Shown piece after piece: positions 10,370 through 20,808 of a stretch of 64,000 nt of DNA. This stretch comes from Limnanthes douglasii subsp. nivea (Eukaryota > Streptophyta > Magnoliopsida > Brassicales > Limnanthaceae): positions 129,502,376-129,566,375 of the forward strand of contig JAUPFV010000002.1 in assembly GCA_036936605.1 (NCBI GenBank). The letters run 5' to 3'. Numbering within the stretch: the first letter of the stretch is position 1; every line of letters starts with the position of its first letter. Both the position numbers and the translations under genes were made by a program. The notes under the pieces are model-generated. The model was not told where the DNA came from, searched no databases, and saw nothing but the letters and a program-made list of their open reading frames with translations.

Positions 10370-11336
10370 AGCATGGTGCTCGCTATTAAATATAATCAAC
10401 CTATTGCCGTCTTCAATTCTGTGATAAATAAGATACGAAAAAAGTAGGCAACATAATTTATTTGTATACATGTCTACACCTAAACATGTTTGCTACCAAG
10501 TGTTAACGATCTTTTAGCATTTACCGTATTCAATAGTTCAACCAAAGGTGCACTTACGGAGACGTAGTACAGACTTCTAATCCCTATTTTATAACCACCT
10601 AAAATGTTCTTCTTTTTTCTACCATCCATCCAAACGCATTTCAAGTAATTGTAGTAAAACCAGAACCAAGCCAATTTTGGAGCCGCTTCCGCCCCTTATT
10701 GAAAACTAAAGCGCTAACGCGCCTTATATTATTTAGTAAAGCAATCTTTCGCGCTAGGCGTTTTAGGCGGCAAGATACTTTAGGGCTTGTTGGAGTTGCT
10801 GAGCATAACGAATCGAAGTAAATACGGGTACCGTACTTCAAGTGGGCGATGGCATCGCTCGTATAAAAATGGGAAATGCCCTACCTTTGAGTGCGGTTTG
10901 AACTATTGATTTACGTAATTGGAAGTAACCAATTAGGTTTACGACGAAACCTAGAAATCGTAAAGGCAGGAGTGTTTCAAATGAATAGAAGGCCCTTCCC
11001 TATAAGGCCCCACCGTCGGGGCATAAGCGCCCTCTTGCTACCCATATGCGAGGCGACGTCTTAGCCTTCCCTGACCAGGATCGCTCCCTAGGTTGATTGT
11101 TTCACTCATGTATCTTCCAAAAGGAAAAAAGATCTCTGAGAGCTCTTTCCTGGATCCGAAAGAGAGTACTTGGGTTCTCCCAATAACTAAAGTAAATAGC
11201 CCCAGGACTATGGAACAAAGGATTATCCCGGACCTACATTGAGGTATTGACCAAATATCGCAGAACGTAGCTACTGAACATGTCGTAGTAACCCAAGGCT
11301 TACTTTAACCTTCTTCGCCCACTATAAAAGAATCAA
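10370..11336. other. Organelle-derived DNA (mitochondrial-like with a plastid piece)
   Basis: Composition is clearly more balanced than the surrounding DNA, and the wording is like plant mitochondrial non-coding DNA (for example GGACCTACATTGAGGTATTG and CGACGTCTTAGCCTTCCC). It includes a plastid atpA snippet at 10818-10865 followed by ATGGGAAATGCCC and a GTGCGG start reminiscent of a group II intron 5' end. Borders are uncertain by tens of bases. Plant mitochondrial genomes often hold plastid pieces, so a single capture from mitochondrial DNA is the simplest source. This identification rests on memory, not on a search. Confidence 0.65.
10818..10865 (+). pseudogene. atpA: Fragment of plastid ATP synthase alpha subunit gene
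   Basis: Sixteen codons read [16 protein letters not shown], which matches the N-terminal region of plastid-encoded CF1 alpha (the mitochondrial homologue differs in this stretch). The match stops abruptly after RI, and the codons upstream are partly deleted. It is far too short to be functional and marks the plastid contribution to the captured block. Confidence 0.75.
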
Positions 11337-11371
11337 TGCTCGGAATCAGCTGCTGCTCGGTTTAAAAAAAA

Positions 11372-11408
11372 GCATGTGAATCCGAGTAGGGCACTCGGAA
11401 TCACATGC
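11372..11408. repeat. Hairpin with 7-nt loop (right of the organelle block)
   Basis: A 15-bp stem (11372-11386 with 11394-11408, one mismatch) around loop TAGGGCA. The stem core AATCCGAG / CTCGGAATC matches the two hairpins on the left side. A further CTCGGAATCAGC half-site lies at about 11339-11350. Confidence 0.85.
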
Positions 11409-12210
11409 TCAGTGGGCAAAAAAAAATTCAGAACAGTAGGATATCCCAAGGCGAACCCAAGATCAAACCCTAATCGATTCTAACAATGAAATCAAACTCC
11501 AAATGAAACCCTAATCGAATCTAACATAGAAATCTAACTTCAAACCCTAATCGAAATCGAACAACAAAATCTAACTACAAACCCTAAATTTGATAATGGG
11601 GAAGAACCTAGAATTTCTTTCTCCAAGCTTTCTCTATCTTCGAATCAGCTGTTGTAAGGTAGTGATAAGTGAAAAATGGGTTTTCTTCTTTGTAAGGTAG
11701 TTCTCTATAGGGTGAAGAATGGGTTTTGTTGTACTAAATTGGATGGGTATGTTAGGGTAATAGTTTTGTGAAGAAAAAATGGGTAAAAGGGCAATTTTGT
11801 AACTTCCTTTATGGAGAAAATAACATCATGAGAGATTTTTCAAATGATGGAGGAAATAAAAAATAACATGGAGGAAATAGCTTTGGCCTTACATTAATTT
11901 TCTACTTTTTTCGTGTTAAACACATTTCGGAACATAAAATAGCTCATGCTCAAATCCAAACATATAATACCTCGTGAAAATTAACTGTAAAATATATATT
12001 GAAGCATAGATAGATAGATAATCTTAGAGCAACTCCAATAGACTCTCTAAATGAGAATAAAAGTTATATATACCTATTATTTTATAAAAACTTGTATCAA
12101 TGATAGTCTAAACGATCTTTTAGTCATAATTTACTTTTGTATATTTAGATAAGACTATTAATACTCTAAACATATTTGTTTTTCTTTAATTCACCATTAC
12201 TTGAAAAATA

Positions 12211-13912
12211 TATTTTCTTATTATTTCTCATATTCAATCTTTATTTTATTCTGTTTTTTCTTCTACTCTCTAGTAAATAAAATAACTCCTCTAAGTTAAC
12301 TTGTTGGAAAAATCAAAACCAAAAATACAGAAATTATGTTTGAGATAATCTTAAAACATCCACAACCATCTCTTTATATTTTGGGTAAATAAAGATAGAA
12401 TTTTGACACTATATAATTTTAGATTATCAGTTTTTACCATATGTAATGTATAATTAAGGTGGTTATTTTACTCTTAAATAAGAAAAGAAAAATAAAAAAA
12501 TTACATATAAGTTAAAAGTGTCTAGGTAAATATGACTATTCAAATCAAAATCTTTAAATATACAAAACTTTTTACATTAACGGTTGGAAACCTTTTTACA
12601 TAATAATATGTATATTCCATATCAAGTGTGTAATAGGGTTGCAGCTAATTTACATGTTAAAAATGACATTTAAGAGAAAGAAAGAGCATATTGGAATGTT
12701 AAATATCATGGTTACTCAGTCAAATTAGCTTGTTTTAAATGAAGTTACCTGTATCAAAACAATATTTTTATATGTGTTTATAGTGGTTGTTTTGAAACCA
12801 GTGACCAACTTCGTGACTAATCATGGTTCCTAACCGAGCTTAGAACGTTAATAGTCTTTATTTTTGCTTTAGCCACACGTTTCATCTTTTAAAAGTATTT
12901 TTAAATTGATTTTATTTTTATGTATTTTTAAACATTTTTTAATGTTAAATTTATTTATTTTTTATTTTTAAATATGCTTTTAAATATTTTATTTATTTTA
13001 TTTTTATATAAAAAATTATTTTCGTTTCTATTTAATTTTCAAAGAATATATTTAAATAATATATTTTTTAAATTATCAATAAAATATCAATTTGGCCAAA
13101 AAAATAAAAATACTTTTTAACCAATACTTTAATTTTTCTGAAAATTTAGTGAATACTTTTTCAAAATTTTAGCTGAATCTAAGAACCTCTACGCAAAAAA
13201 ATAAACATTAAACATTAAACATATTGATTGGGATAAGTAGTTAATATTTGATAATTCAAAAACTTGCTTGGTATTTCTTTGATGACTCCAAATCTGTTAA
13301 AAAAATTCGAGGCAGTTTATGAATAGAAAAAAAGCAAACAAAAATTCATCTGTTTCCTTCAAGTATATCAATACACATCACATCATACAAAACCAAATTT
13401 CTGTCCAAATAGCAGTAACATAATGGATTTAGCCTGCAAAAGACCAGCAAAGAGTTTTCCATGTTATATTATGCGTCTTGCCCTAGAAATCCTGTACAAA
13501 TTTAAATTTAACCATAATTAGGCACAGAGAACTTTCTTTATATTTACATTTAATTCTTAGACTTTGCACCAAGTAATCTGATTAAAACACTTTAGGCACA
13601 ACATAGGTCTGTCTGCTCTTGCCGCAAAAGATTTCTGCAAACAAACAAAATTTCTCTCACGGTAACTAAACAGTTCATAATTTACTTAAAACAAGAATTT
13701 TCATCATGAACAACCGCAAAATTTCGAGATATAGTTTTCATGTCTTTGTTTTCTTTAGTCAACACCAAGAGAACAATGCATGTAATGGCCTCAAGCTATT
13801 TTCAGTCTCTTCTTTCGATTTGCTCTTATATGTCATGATAGCTTTTCATGTAATAGATACAAAATCTAGATACTACATACATGATGCTTCTGTGATGAAT
13901 ATATAGATATTC
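12211..13912. other. AT-rich stretch without recognisable genes
   Basis: Long T-rich and A-rich runs and short frames only. A plus-strand 66-codon frame at 13706-13906 ends just before the TRIM-like element and matches no family I know. No repeat pair was noticed here. Confidence 0.5.
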
Positions 13913-14154
13913 TGATGTAGCCCAGAAAGTCCAAACAAAAGCCTTTTTTAATTTTATTTTATTTTATTCAAATATCTTATGTATTTAAATCAAATCTAAT
14001 CATATGCCTTAAGTTATTTTAAGTTTTTGGAATAATATATTTTTATCTCTGAAAATTTCAGTCTTTGTTACCCTTAGATTAGGGTTTCATCATGTTACCT
14101 TGAATTAGGGTTTCATATATCGTTGCTTCTTCTTCTATTTCCGTCGCGTTATCA
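13913..14154 (+). repeat. TRIM LTR 1
   Basis: Starts TGATGTAGCCCAG and ends CGCGTTATCA; contains two GATTAGGGTTTCAT-like repeats shared by all three copies. Confidence 0.8.
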
Positions 14155-14157
14155 GTT

Positions 14158-14170
14158 TGGTATCAGAGCC
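14158..14170 (+). promoter_or_regulatory. Primer-binding site, tRNA-Met type
   Basis: TGGTATCAGAGCC lies three bases after LTR 1 and matches the initiator tRNA-Met primer site used by most plant LTR retrotransposons. Confidence 0.85.
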
Positions 14171-14273
14171 TCAGTTCCTCCTACGGGTCAAATATGTTTC
14201 TGAATCTTGATTTCATCTGATTCAAGATCTAAAGGAGAGAACAACATACGGCCATGAAGATCTCAAAGATCGT

Positions 14274-14561
14274 TTGGTATGCGGAAGACACACTAGGTGT
14301 TTCAGTGACGATCATATTGACCGGTTACTGAAGGAGTTTAAATTGGCTACCAATTGTCGAATCAAGGTAAAAATTGCTTATCGAGATGCTGTCTCAGGTT
14401 ATAAAGAGGTTTTCAAAATCATTTTTTTTCATCAACTGGACATGGGGATGTTGTCTTCAGGATATGAAAAGGTTTTCGAAACTATTGTTTTCCTTCAACT
14501 GGATGTCTTTAATGTGACTTCGAATAAGGAACACTCGAGAAGAATTATCTTATTCCGATAA
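14274..14561 (+). other. Open frame in the TRIM internal region, doubtful
   Basis: A 95-codon ATG frame between LTR 1 and LTR 2. It includes a repeated pattern (SGYKEVFKIIFFHQLD, then SGYEKVFETIVFLQLD), so the DNA contains an internal near-duplication. It resembles no gag or pol protein. TRIM elements are normally non-coding, so a chance frame is more likely. Confidence 0.2.
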
Positions 14562-14654
14562 TGTCAACAATTATAATTCCCAATGTAAGATAAAATAGAA
14601 TAAATAATTTAGGTTCTTGATGGTGATGGTGACAAGAATTCGAACCAGGAAGGA

Positions 14655-14904
14655 TGATGTAGCCCAAAAAGTCCAAACAAAAGCCTTTTTAATTTTATTT
14701 TATTTTATTCAAATATCTTATGTATTTAAATCAAATCTAATCACCTTAAGATATTTTAATTTTTTAGAATAATATATATTTTTATCTCTCAAAATTCCAG
14801 TCTTTGTTACCCTTAGATTAGGGTTTCATCATGTTACCCTTGAATTAGGGTTTCATATATCGTTGCTTCTTATTCTATTTCCGCCTATTTCCGGCGCGTT
14901 ATGA
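14655..14904 (+). repeat. TRIM LTR 2
   Basis: Direct copy of LTR 1, with a terminal ATGA in place of ATCA. The primer site after it is damaged (GTTTATCAGATTC) by a deletion of most of the internal region. Confidence 0.8.
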
Positions 14905-15023
14905 GTTTATCAGATTCTTATAAGGCCAACAATTATAATTTCCAATGTAACGATTGAATAAAATAAAATAAATAATTTAGGTTCTTGATGGTGATGGTGA
15001 CAAGAATTCGAACAAAGAGAGGA

Positions 15024-15265
15024 TGATGTAGCCCAGAAAGTCCAAACAAAATCCATTTTAATTTTATTTTATTTTATTCAAATATCTTATGTATTTAAAT
15101 CAAATCTAATCATATTCCTTAAGTTATTTTAAGTTTTTGGAATAATATATTTTTATCTCTGAAAATTTCAGTCTTTGTTACTCTTAGATTAATGTTTCAT
15201 CATGTTACCCTCGAATTAGGGTTTCATATATCGTTGCTTCTTCTTCTATTTCCACCGCGTTATCA
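15024..15265 (+). repeat. TRIM LTR 3
   Basis: Third direct copy, starting TGATGTAGCCCAG right after the purine run AGAGAGGA and ending GCGTTATCA. Confidence 0.8.
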
Positions 15266-16162
15266 ACCACCACCTTCGAACAACGACGACGAAGCTCTTT
15301 AGTTTTTTTTTTACATTTGATTGTATTTGGCATTTTCATTATAATGTTTTTCTTTTTTATTTATTGAAGAACTATGTTATTTGTTTGGCTTTTATTATTA
15401 ATTAATCGTTTCTTTTGCTTATATCTTTTATTAAATGTTAATTAAATCTCTTTCAATTTTTATTTTGTTATTTACAAGTAAAATATGTTTATGCATATAT
15501 TTATACAATTCTAAAAAATTTAAATTTATACTTCAAATATTCAATAATTCGAAAATACAATAAACTATTTAAATCCTCTAAAGATATGCAATTCAAGCTT
15601 GAAAGATCTAAAGAACTAAAATGAAGTAAAAACTAAACTATAAGTTTATAATATTTCATAATCGGATAAATATTTTACAAATATAATATTTTAAAATCAA
15701 AATACAATTAGATGTCTAATAGGTATATATATTATTGAACCTAATATTAAATAAACTATCTATAATATATAAATATAATCAAACAGTATCAAAATAATAT
15801 TACAATTATCTAATATTACAATTAGAGGTCTAATATGTAGATATTATTTAATATATATCTATTATTAAATAAAGGGATACTTCCGTAATGGGTCTAAAAT
15901 TTGTCTCTATTTACCCAAGCATACCCCAATAGATCTATTTTACAAATAGATCCAGCCTATTTAAGAAAAGACTCAATTATCTTTAAAAAAACAAAACAAT
16001 TACAGCCCCAAATCAAAATATTGAACCTCAATTTCAAAACCAATTCTTTCTCCTCAAACTTTCTTTGTCATATTATCAAATTCATTAAGGGTAAAATTGT
16101 ATTTAAAATTTAAATTTGGACTAATAGGTAAATAAAATCATATTTTGGTAGATATTGGTAAA

Positions 16163-17132
16163 GGGTAAAGTTATTTTCTCCATAAGATTTATTATTTCCT
16201 CCATCTTATATTTTTAAAAAAATATTCAACACTTGTTTTTACCTTTTTGTCCTTAATTTACTGTCTAATTTATATTTTGATGCCACTATGCACTATCCAA
16301 CCCATATTCAAACAAACACATGATTAAGTCAAATTAGATCCAACATATATCATTTGACTTCTAAAATTAAATCTTAAAAACAAAAAAAACTCAAATTCGT
16401 TAAAAACATACAAAAATTTTAAAACATCCAACAAAAACTCAAATTGAGATTCAACATCTCACAACATCACCCAATCAACCAACAAGATAATTTAATCTTG
16501 TAAAAATAAAAACATACAAAAATAAGAAAGATAGAATAAAAAAACAAGTTAAAGTTTTTTTAAAAAATAAATAAATCAAAACAAATTTTCAAAGTTTTAT
16601 AAAAGTAATTCAATACTAAAAAAACTTGTTCCTCAAACTCAATATACATGAAATTTAAAAAAAAAACAATCATAACAAGAAAATTCCGAGAACTACAAAT
16701 TTTTCTGCATATCGAGTTCGTGGAACTCGCTATGCAGAATACACCCAACTTCCTAGAACTCTTGCTAACCGATAGATTAAAAAAATATTTAGGAAAGATT
16801 TTTACTTTTGACAGATTGCTTCAATCGAAAGTGGTGGCTATGTTTTTTTTCTCCGTTAAAAGAGCAGTTAAAAGAGTTGATAGTTGTATATTTATATTAA
16901 TAGGATTAGAGTTTATTGGTGGAAGTAAATATGGTGGGTAGAAGGTTGCTGGAAAACAATTAAGGTATATATTATGTTTGGATGGTTCTTAAAGATGAAG
17001 GTAAATATGAGTTTTTGGAGTAAAATTAAAAAAGGGTAAATTGATAATTTCTTTATGGAGGAAATAATAAGGTGGAGATTTTTTTGAAATATGGGGGAAA
17101 TAAAAAATCTTAACGAGGAAACAACTTCACCC
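16163..17132. mobile_element. Non-autonomous MULE (MULE-2), 970 bp
   Basis: The imperfect terminal inverted repeats start GGGTAAAGTTATTTTCTCC on the left and GGGTGAAGTTGTTTCCTCG on the right (reverse complement). The flanking 9-bp direct repeat ATTGGTAAA (16154-16162 and 17133-17141) is exact. The ends resemble those of MULE-1 (shared TATTTCCTCCATC), so both belong to one family. Inside there is a 15-bp-stem hairpin (16705-16719 with 16723-16737, one mismatch). A 97-codon frame at 16648-16941 has no recognisable domain. No transposase is present. Confidence 0.85.
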
Positions 17133-17363
17133 ATTGGTAAAATCTATTTGAGACTGGACTTATTAGTAAAATGTATACGTTTTTGTACTTAATTGGTATA
17201 AACCCTAATAAACTATCCATAATATCTAAATGTAATCAAACAATATCAAAATAATATTATAATTGTCTTGTTTACGATATACATATCTTAATTATATAAT
17301 TTCAATTTAGTTAAGGCATACAAATTATTATTTTGATAATCGTATAAATATTTTAAAAATATA

Positions 17364-17921
17364 TTTTTTTTTTCCCAAGAAAGAACTTATTTATTAATGT
17401 TGAAAGAAAATGTTACAAGAGTTTATGAGCCAATAGCTCAGTAATTTTACAATGAAGAAGATAACAAAAGATGAATCATCTTCTTCATTACAACACACTT
17501 GAATTCACTTTATCCTCTTTACAGAGAAAAGCTTCATGTCCCATTTCTTGTGTTCTATTCGACTTCTCCATCCCTTATATGCCTCATGGATTTCAACCTT
17601 TCATCCTTTACTCCTTTGATGATAACCTAAGACCTGCAAAATAAAGATAAAACATATAGTCAAGTCTTACGACTTGCTAAACAATGTCAGATAATTCACA
17701 CAGAACTGATATTAAGTATAACGAAAATTTCCTAGACCCAAGCTATCAGCCCTTAATATGCTAGCTAGCTCACTGAAATTATGGTGAGATTGAATACAAA
17801 AAATGTTTTTAACTTTCAAAGCATGTTTAGATAGCCAATCTGCAGCCAGATTTTGCTCCCTATAAATGTGTCTAATTGTCATTTGTGAAACTATCAGCTG
17901 TCTACAATATAATAAACTATG
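17364..17921 (-). mobile_element. 5'-truncated LINE (non-LTR retrotransposon) tail
   Basis: A minus-strand insertion: an RNase H C-terminal frame, an untranslated tail of about 340 bp, and a poly(A) seen as the T run at 17364-17373. It is bounded by an exact 13-bp direct repeat TTTTAAAAATATA (17351-17363 and 17922-17934). Truncation at the 5' side, poly(A) and a target duplication of this length are standard for LINE integration. Confidence 0.8.
17712..17919 (-). pseudogene. LINE-type RNase H C-terminal fragment
   Basis: The translation includes RHIYREQNLAADWLSKHAL, the C-terminal RNase H signature of plant LINE polyproteins (H-I-x-R-E-x-N, then ADWLA), and ends ...LGLGNFRYT before the stop at 17712-17714. 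The reading frame is open to the 5' truncation point. Only the last 69 codons remain, so there is no catalytic function. Confidence 0.8.
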
Positions 17922-18280
17922 TTTTAAAAATATAATATTCTAACATCAAAATATAATTAGATGTCTAATAGGTACATATCATGTAATATCTACCTAATAT
18001 TAAATAAAATATTTATAATATCTAAATATAATCAAAATAATATTACAAGTATCTTGTTTACGCATATCTAAATCATAGAATTTTAATTTAGTCAAGGTAT
18101 ACAAATTATTTTTTGATAATCGTATAAATATTTAAAAAGTATAATATTTAAAAATTAAAATACAATAAATATCATAATTATTTCGTTTGTATCACACATA
18201 TCTCAATTATCGAAATTCGATTTAATTAAGGCATGAAAATTAGTTTTAAATAATATTATAAAATACTTGATACACACTAA

Positions 18281-18480
18281 CTTAAATGGGCCATCTGGTG
18301 GGTAACCTGCGCGAGTTTACACGACAGACACGTTTACGTGTTTACACGCATAAATAGTTACACGCCAGACACGTACACGCTTAAAACTGTTAAATAGGTA
18401 ACACACTACACGTCAGACATGTAAACCCTTAAAACTGTTAAATGAGTTGTGGGTGTGGTGGGTAGACACGTTTTTCACCA
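18281..18480. repeat. ACACG-rich segment, possibly a hAT-like terminus
   Basis: GGTGGGTAACCTGCGCGAG followed by several GACACGT and TTTACACG units (18295-18420). GCGGGTAACCTGC-type wording also appears near the right ends of the hAT-like elements (53850-53870, reverse strand). No paired end was found. Confidence 0.35.
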
Positions 18481-18489
18481 CTAGCGGAG

Positions 18490-18655
18490 ATGGTTTATGA
18501 TGGGCCAATGAATAGTCGTGGTCATTTATAGACAAGTATAGTAGCATATCTTCTTTCCATAATTGAAAGTCCAAAAAATCCAACGTGGGTGGCCGATTCC
18601 CCGATAGATTGTAGACACTAGACACTCTAAATAGAACAAACAACATATTAAGCAC
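18490..18655 (-). pseudogene. Possible copia gag N-terminal fragment
   Basis: The minus frame has FLDFQLWKEDMLLYLSIND followed by HDYSLAHHKPSP, similar in pattern to the start of copia gag (the F-x-x-W-K-x-x-M block, then D-x-D-x-AL-x-x-x-KP). The match is short and no further domain follows on the left, so it is tentative. Confidence 0.4.
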
Positions 18656-18659
18656 ATTT

Positions 18660-20808
18660 TAAAACTTGACATATTACTGAAAAATATGCGTGAAGCTGGT
18701 AAATTGTACTAACATGACCTATATGATTTTGAGAAAAACATCATGGTCATTATTTTTAATTTCATAAGAACAAATGAAACCCTCCAAATGACTGATTTAA
18801 CTTACTTGTATTAAATTAGCCTCAATTTAAGTTTCATAGGTATCGGTAAAACTAGGAAGGGTCGATTTCAAGTGTTTAAAATTAAATATTATGTAATGAT
18901 GCAATTTGTTTTCCTAAGTACCGGTGAAACCTTCTGGAGGGCCGATTTCACCTACTTAAAATTAAAACAACACAATGGCCTTTTTGGTAATTTTCTCTCG
19001 TTCATGATTAATTTAACACAAATGTTAACATTCCGGAAGACCGATAATATTCGTATCTAAATTAACCATCAAACATTTTGAAGCAGGAGATCCTTAAGAA
19101 TATTAATTCAATGTTCTGGAGGTCTAGTTAAATTGATTACTTAGTTTCACATATCGATCTACGAAACATTAGCCATGTATCAACCATAACATATTCAAGT
19201 ATATACAATTTTATTCACAAATAAAAATACAACAATTAGCATACCAAACACATCATATTTGTGAAATAAATCAATTCATACATATAAAATTCATTAAACA
19301 ATTAATTTTAAAAAGTAAAAAATGATTTTTTTTAAAATAAAATCTTCCGACGTGCTGCAGGTTCCAGGCATGCGTCCAGCCTACAACAGCACCACTGTCA
19401 CTGGGCTGTGCCCAACCAATAACCTTACATTTCCATCATCCTAATAACATTTGTTTTTCTAATCCTTGCATGTTACGGTGATCACCACAAGTCCACAGTT
19501 CACTTCCCATGATGAACATCTTCAAACAGTCTTCGATTAGCGTTATCACGAAGGCTTAAGTCGTCGGTGAAGAAATAAATTGATTTTTTATTTAAATTAG
19601 GGCTGGTTTGATGAATTTATTCTTTAATGTCCATTATGAATTTATTCCTTAAATTAGGGTTGATTTAATGCTAATTTCAAGAGAAACAATTCCAGACATC
19701 AAAGAATCCTAATTTAATTGAAAATTTTCAAACTATTAAACATATATTTTTATTTGTATCAAACATGAGAAATTACATAAACATGATATTTAATACGAAT
19801 AAATCACCGAACATGCTCTTCATACAATTTCGTAAACGTATGCCCTAATCAGCTCAATTAACACATAATCCCAATCACATGGGTTCTTTTTAAAAAATAG
19901 AAAAACATATGTTTAATACATCCAGTCGATTATTATATTGAATCATAAAAGAATTTTTGCAGCCTTTGATACCAATTATTATAATTGTTTGAAATCGCAT
20001 CATACCGATATAACAAAACGAGGAAATATATATAAAGCCAATTGAGTTGATTCTCCTATTATAATAAAATAAAAGGAAAACTTAGGAATTTGCTTGCCAC
20101 TTTCCATTATAAGCTCTTCTAAAATCTACTGCATTTTTTAATGTTCTTTAGGATCATCTGTTATTCTCCAAACAATCTTTGAGAACACTTATAGAACGAA
20201 CTAAAAAAATTAAGAAGTCTTTCAATCACTGGAGGTAGTGGGTACAACTGTTTTAGGTTTAGGACGAAGAAATTTCAAGATTTAAGCCTCTTATTTATAG
20301 ACTTTTCAACCTAAAGCCAAAAGTTGTAAAGCTTAACCTTTTTAGTTACTCGTGATCGAGGATCATAACCCAGTAAATTGATAAATTAATTTACCTCATG
20401 AATTATTAGTTCAGACTTAAGTGTTGAGATTTGAATCCTCTCTTTCACATTGCCCAAATTCAACTCAGTTACACACTTGCGTTCATAACGTCTTGTCTAG
20501 TCATAAGTCCATTTTAGTTAATTACTATATTTAATTAACTTGATTACTTTTGTTATTGGAATACCTTAAAATAATAAATAAATATGAATATTTAAAATCT
20601 CGATCAAACCATTATCGATCCATAAATATATTAAATTAAATATATTCAAAAGCAAAATTATTGTCATCAAGTAAAAAATAAATAATGTATGATTAATGAC
20701 GTCAAGTTTGTGAAATTATATGTGGTTATGGTAATGCTTAACGTAAAGGAAAATCAAATATAAATTGATATAAATGAGGTACTATTTATCGATAATTTAA
20801 GGGCGGAG
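18660..20808. other. Decayed stretch, probably LTR-retrotransposon remnants
   Basis: No gene recognised. The complement of 19961-19974 reads TGGTATCAAAGGCT, close to a tRNA-Met primer-binding site, which would place an LTR to its right (about 19976-20800) and gag to its left, consistent with the gag-like fragment at 18490-18655. A short motif, GAGGGCCGATTTCAC and variants, recurs between 18850 and 19130. No matching second LTR was found. Confidence 0.35.

Larger units (their letters stand above)
9766..11888. mobile_element. Non-autonomous MULE (MULE-1) carrying organelle-like DNA
   Basis: The ends are 43-bp perfect inverted repeats (9766-9808 and 11846-11888) starting GGCCAAAGCTATTTCCTCC. 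The flanks are an exact 9-bp direct repeat TTACATTAA (9757-9765 and 11889-11897), the target duplication length of Mutator-like elements; the related R1 copy at 862-870 has the single uncut target. Inside there is no transposase. From left to right: an AT-rich subterminal part, inverted-repeat hairpins, an organelle-like block (about 10370-11336), a further hairpin, and a run of AAACCCTAATCG-like repeats (11467-11590). This is the layout of a Pack-MULE, but the cargo is organellar rather than a nuclear gene. Confidence 0.88.
9388..12210. repeat. Dispersed repeat R1, copy B, split by a MULE
   Basis: Matches 490-1270. The left part is 9388-9765 and the right part 11889-12210; the MULE between them is flanked by the duplicated 9-bp target. 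The right part ends near TTCACCATTACTTGAAAA, where the two copies diverge. Confidence 0.8.
13913..15265 (+). mobile_element. TRIM-like element with three LTRs
   Basis: Three direct copies of a 240-250-bp repeat, TGATGTAGCCC at the start and GTTATCA at the end, at 13913-14154, 14655-14904 and 15024-15265. After the first comes a tRNA-Met primer-binding site, and before the second and third comes a short purine run (GGAAGGA, AGAGAGGA) as polypurine tract. The first internal part is 500 bp; the second is only about 120 bp and keeps just its right end. No retroviral domain is encoded. Size and layout fit a terminal-repeat retrotransposon in miniature that became a tandem through LTR recombination. 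No 5-bp target duplication was found (TATTC against ACCAC). Confidence 0.8.
15476..18280. repeat. AT-rich repeat arm related to the hAT-like family, interrupted
   Basis: Blocks at about 15476-15870, 17205-17360 and 17922-18280 share wording with 55570-55930 (same orientation) and 40410-40870 (opposite orientation), for example TTATGCATAT, TCGAAAATACAATAAACTA and GATGTCTAATAGGTA. In the other two places the wording lies inside hAT-like elements, so this is probably an old, duplicated arm of the same family. It is broken by an unidentified insertion at about 15872-17207 (which contains MULE-2) and by a LINE tail (17364-17921). Confidence 0.55.

Noticed and set aside
10480..10841. Two minus-strand frames in the organelle block (64 and 66 codons)
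   Set aside because: They overlap the plastid atpA piece or run through its junction and match no organelle protein I recognise; likely chance frames in organellar spacer DNA.
11467..11590. AAACCCTAA-type wording resembling plant telomere repeat
   Set aside because: Units are separated by 15-40 bases of other sequence (AAACCCTAATCGATTC forms) and never run in tandem, so this is not telomeric DNA.
15872..17207. A further transposon around MULE-2 (AGGGATACTTCC ... TATAAACCCT)
   Set aside because: The AT-rich arm seems interrupted here, but ends match poorly and the flanking AATAAA repeat is too simple to call a target duplication; mentioned only as an unidentified insertion.
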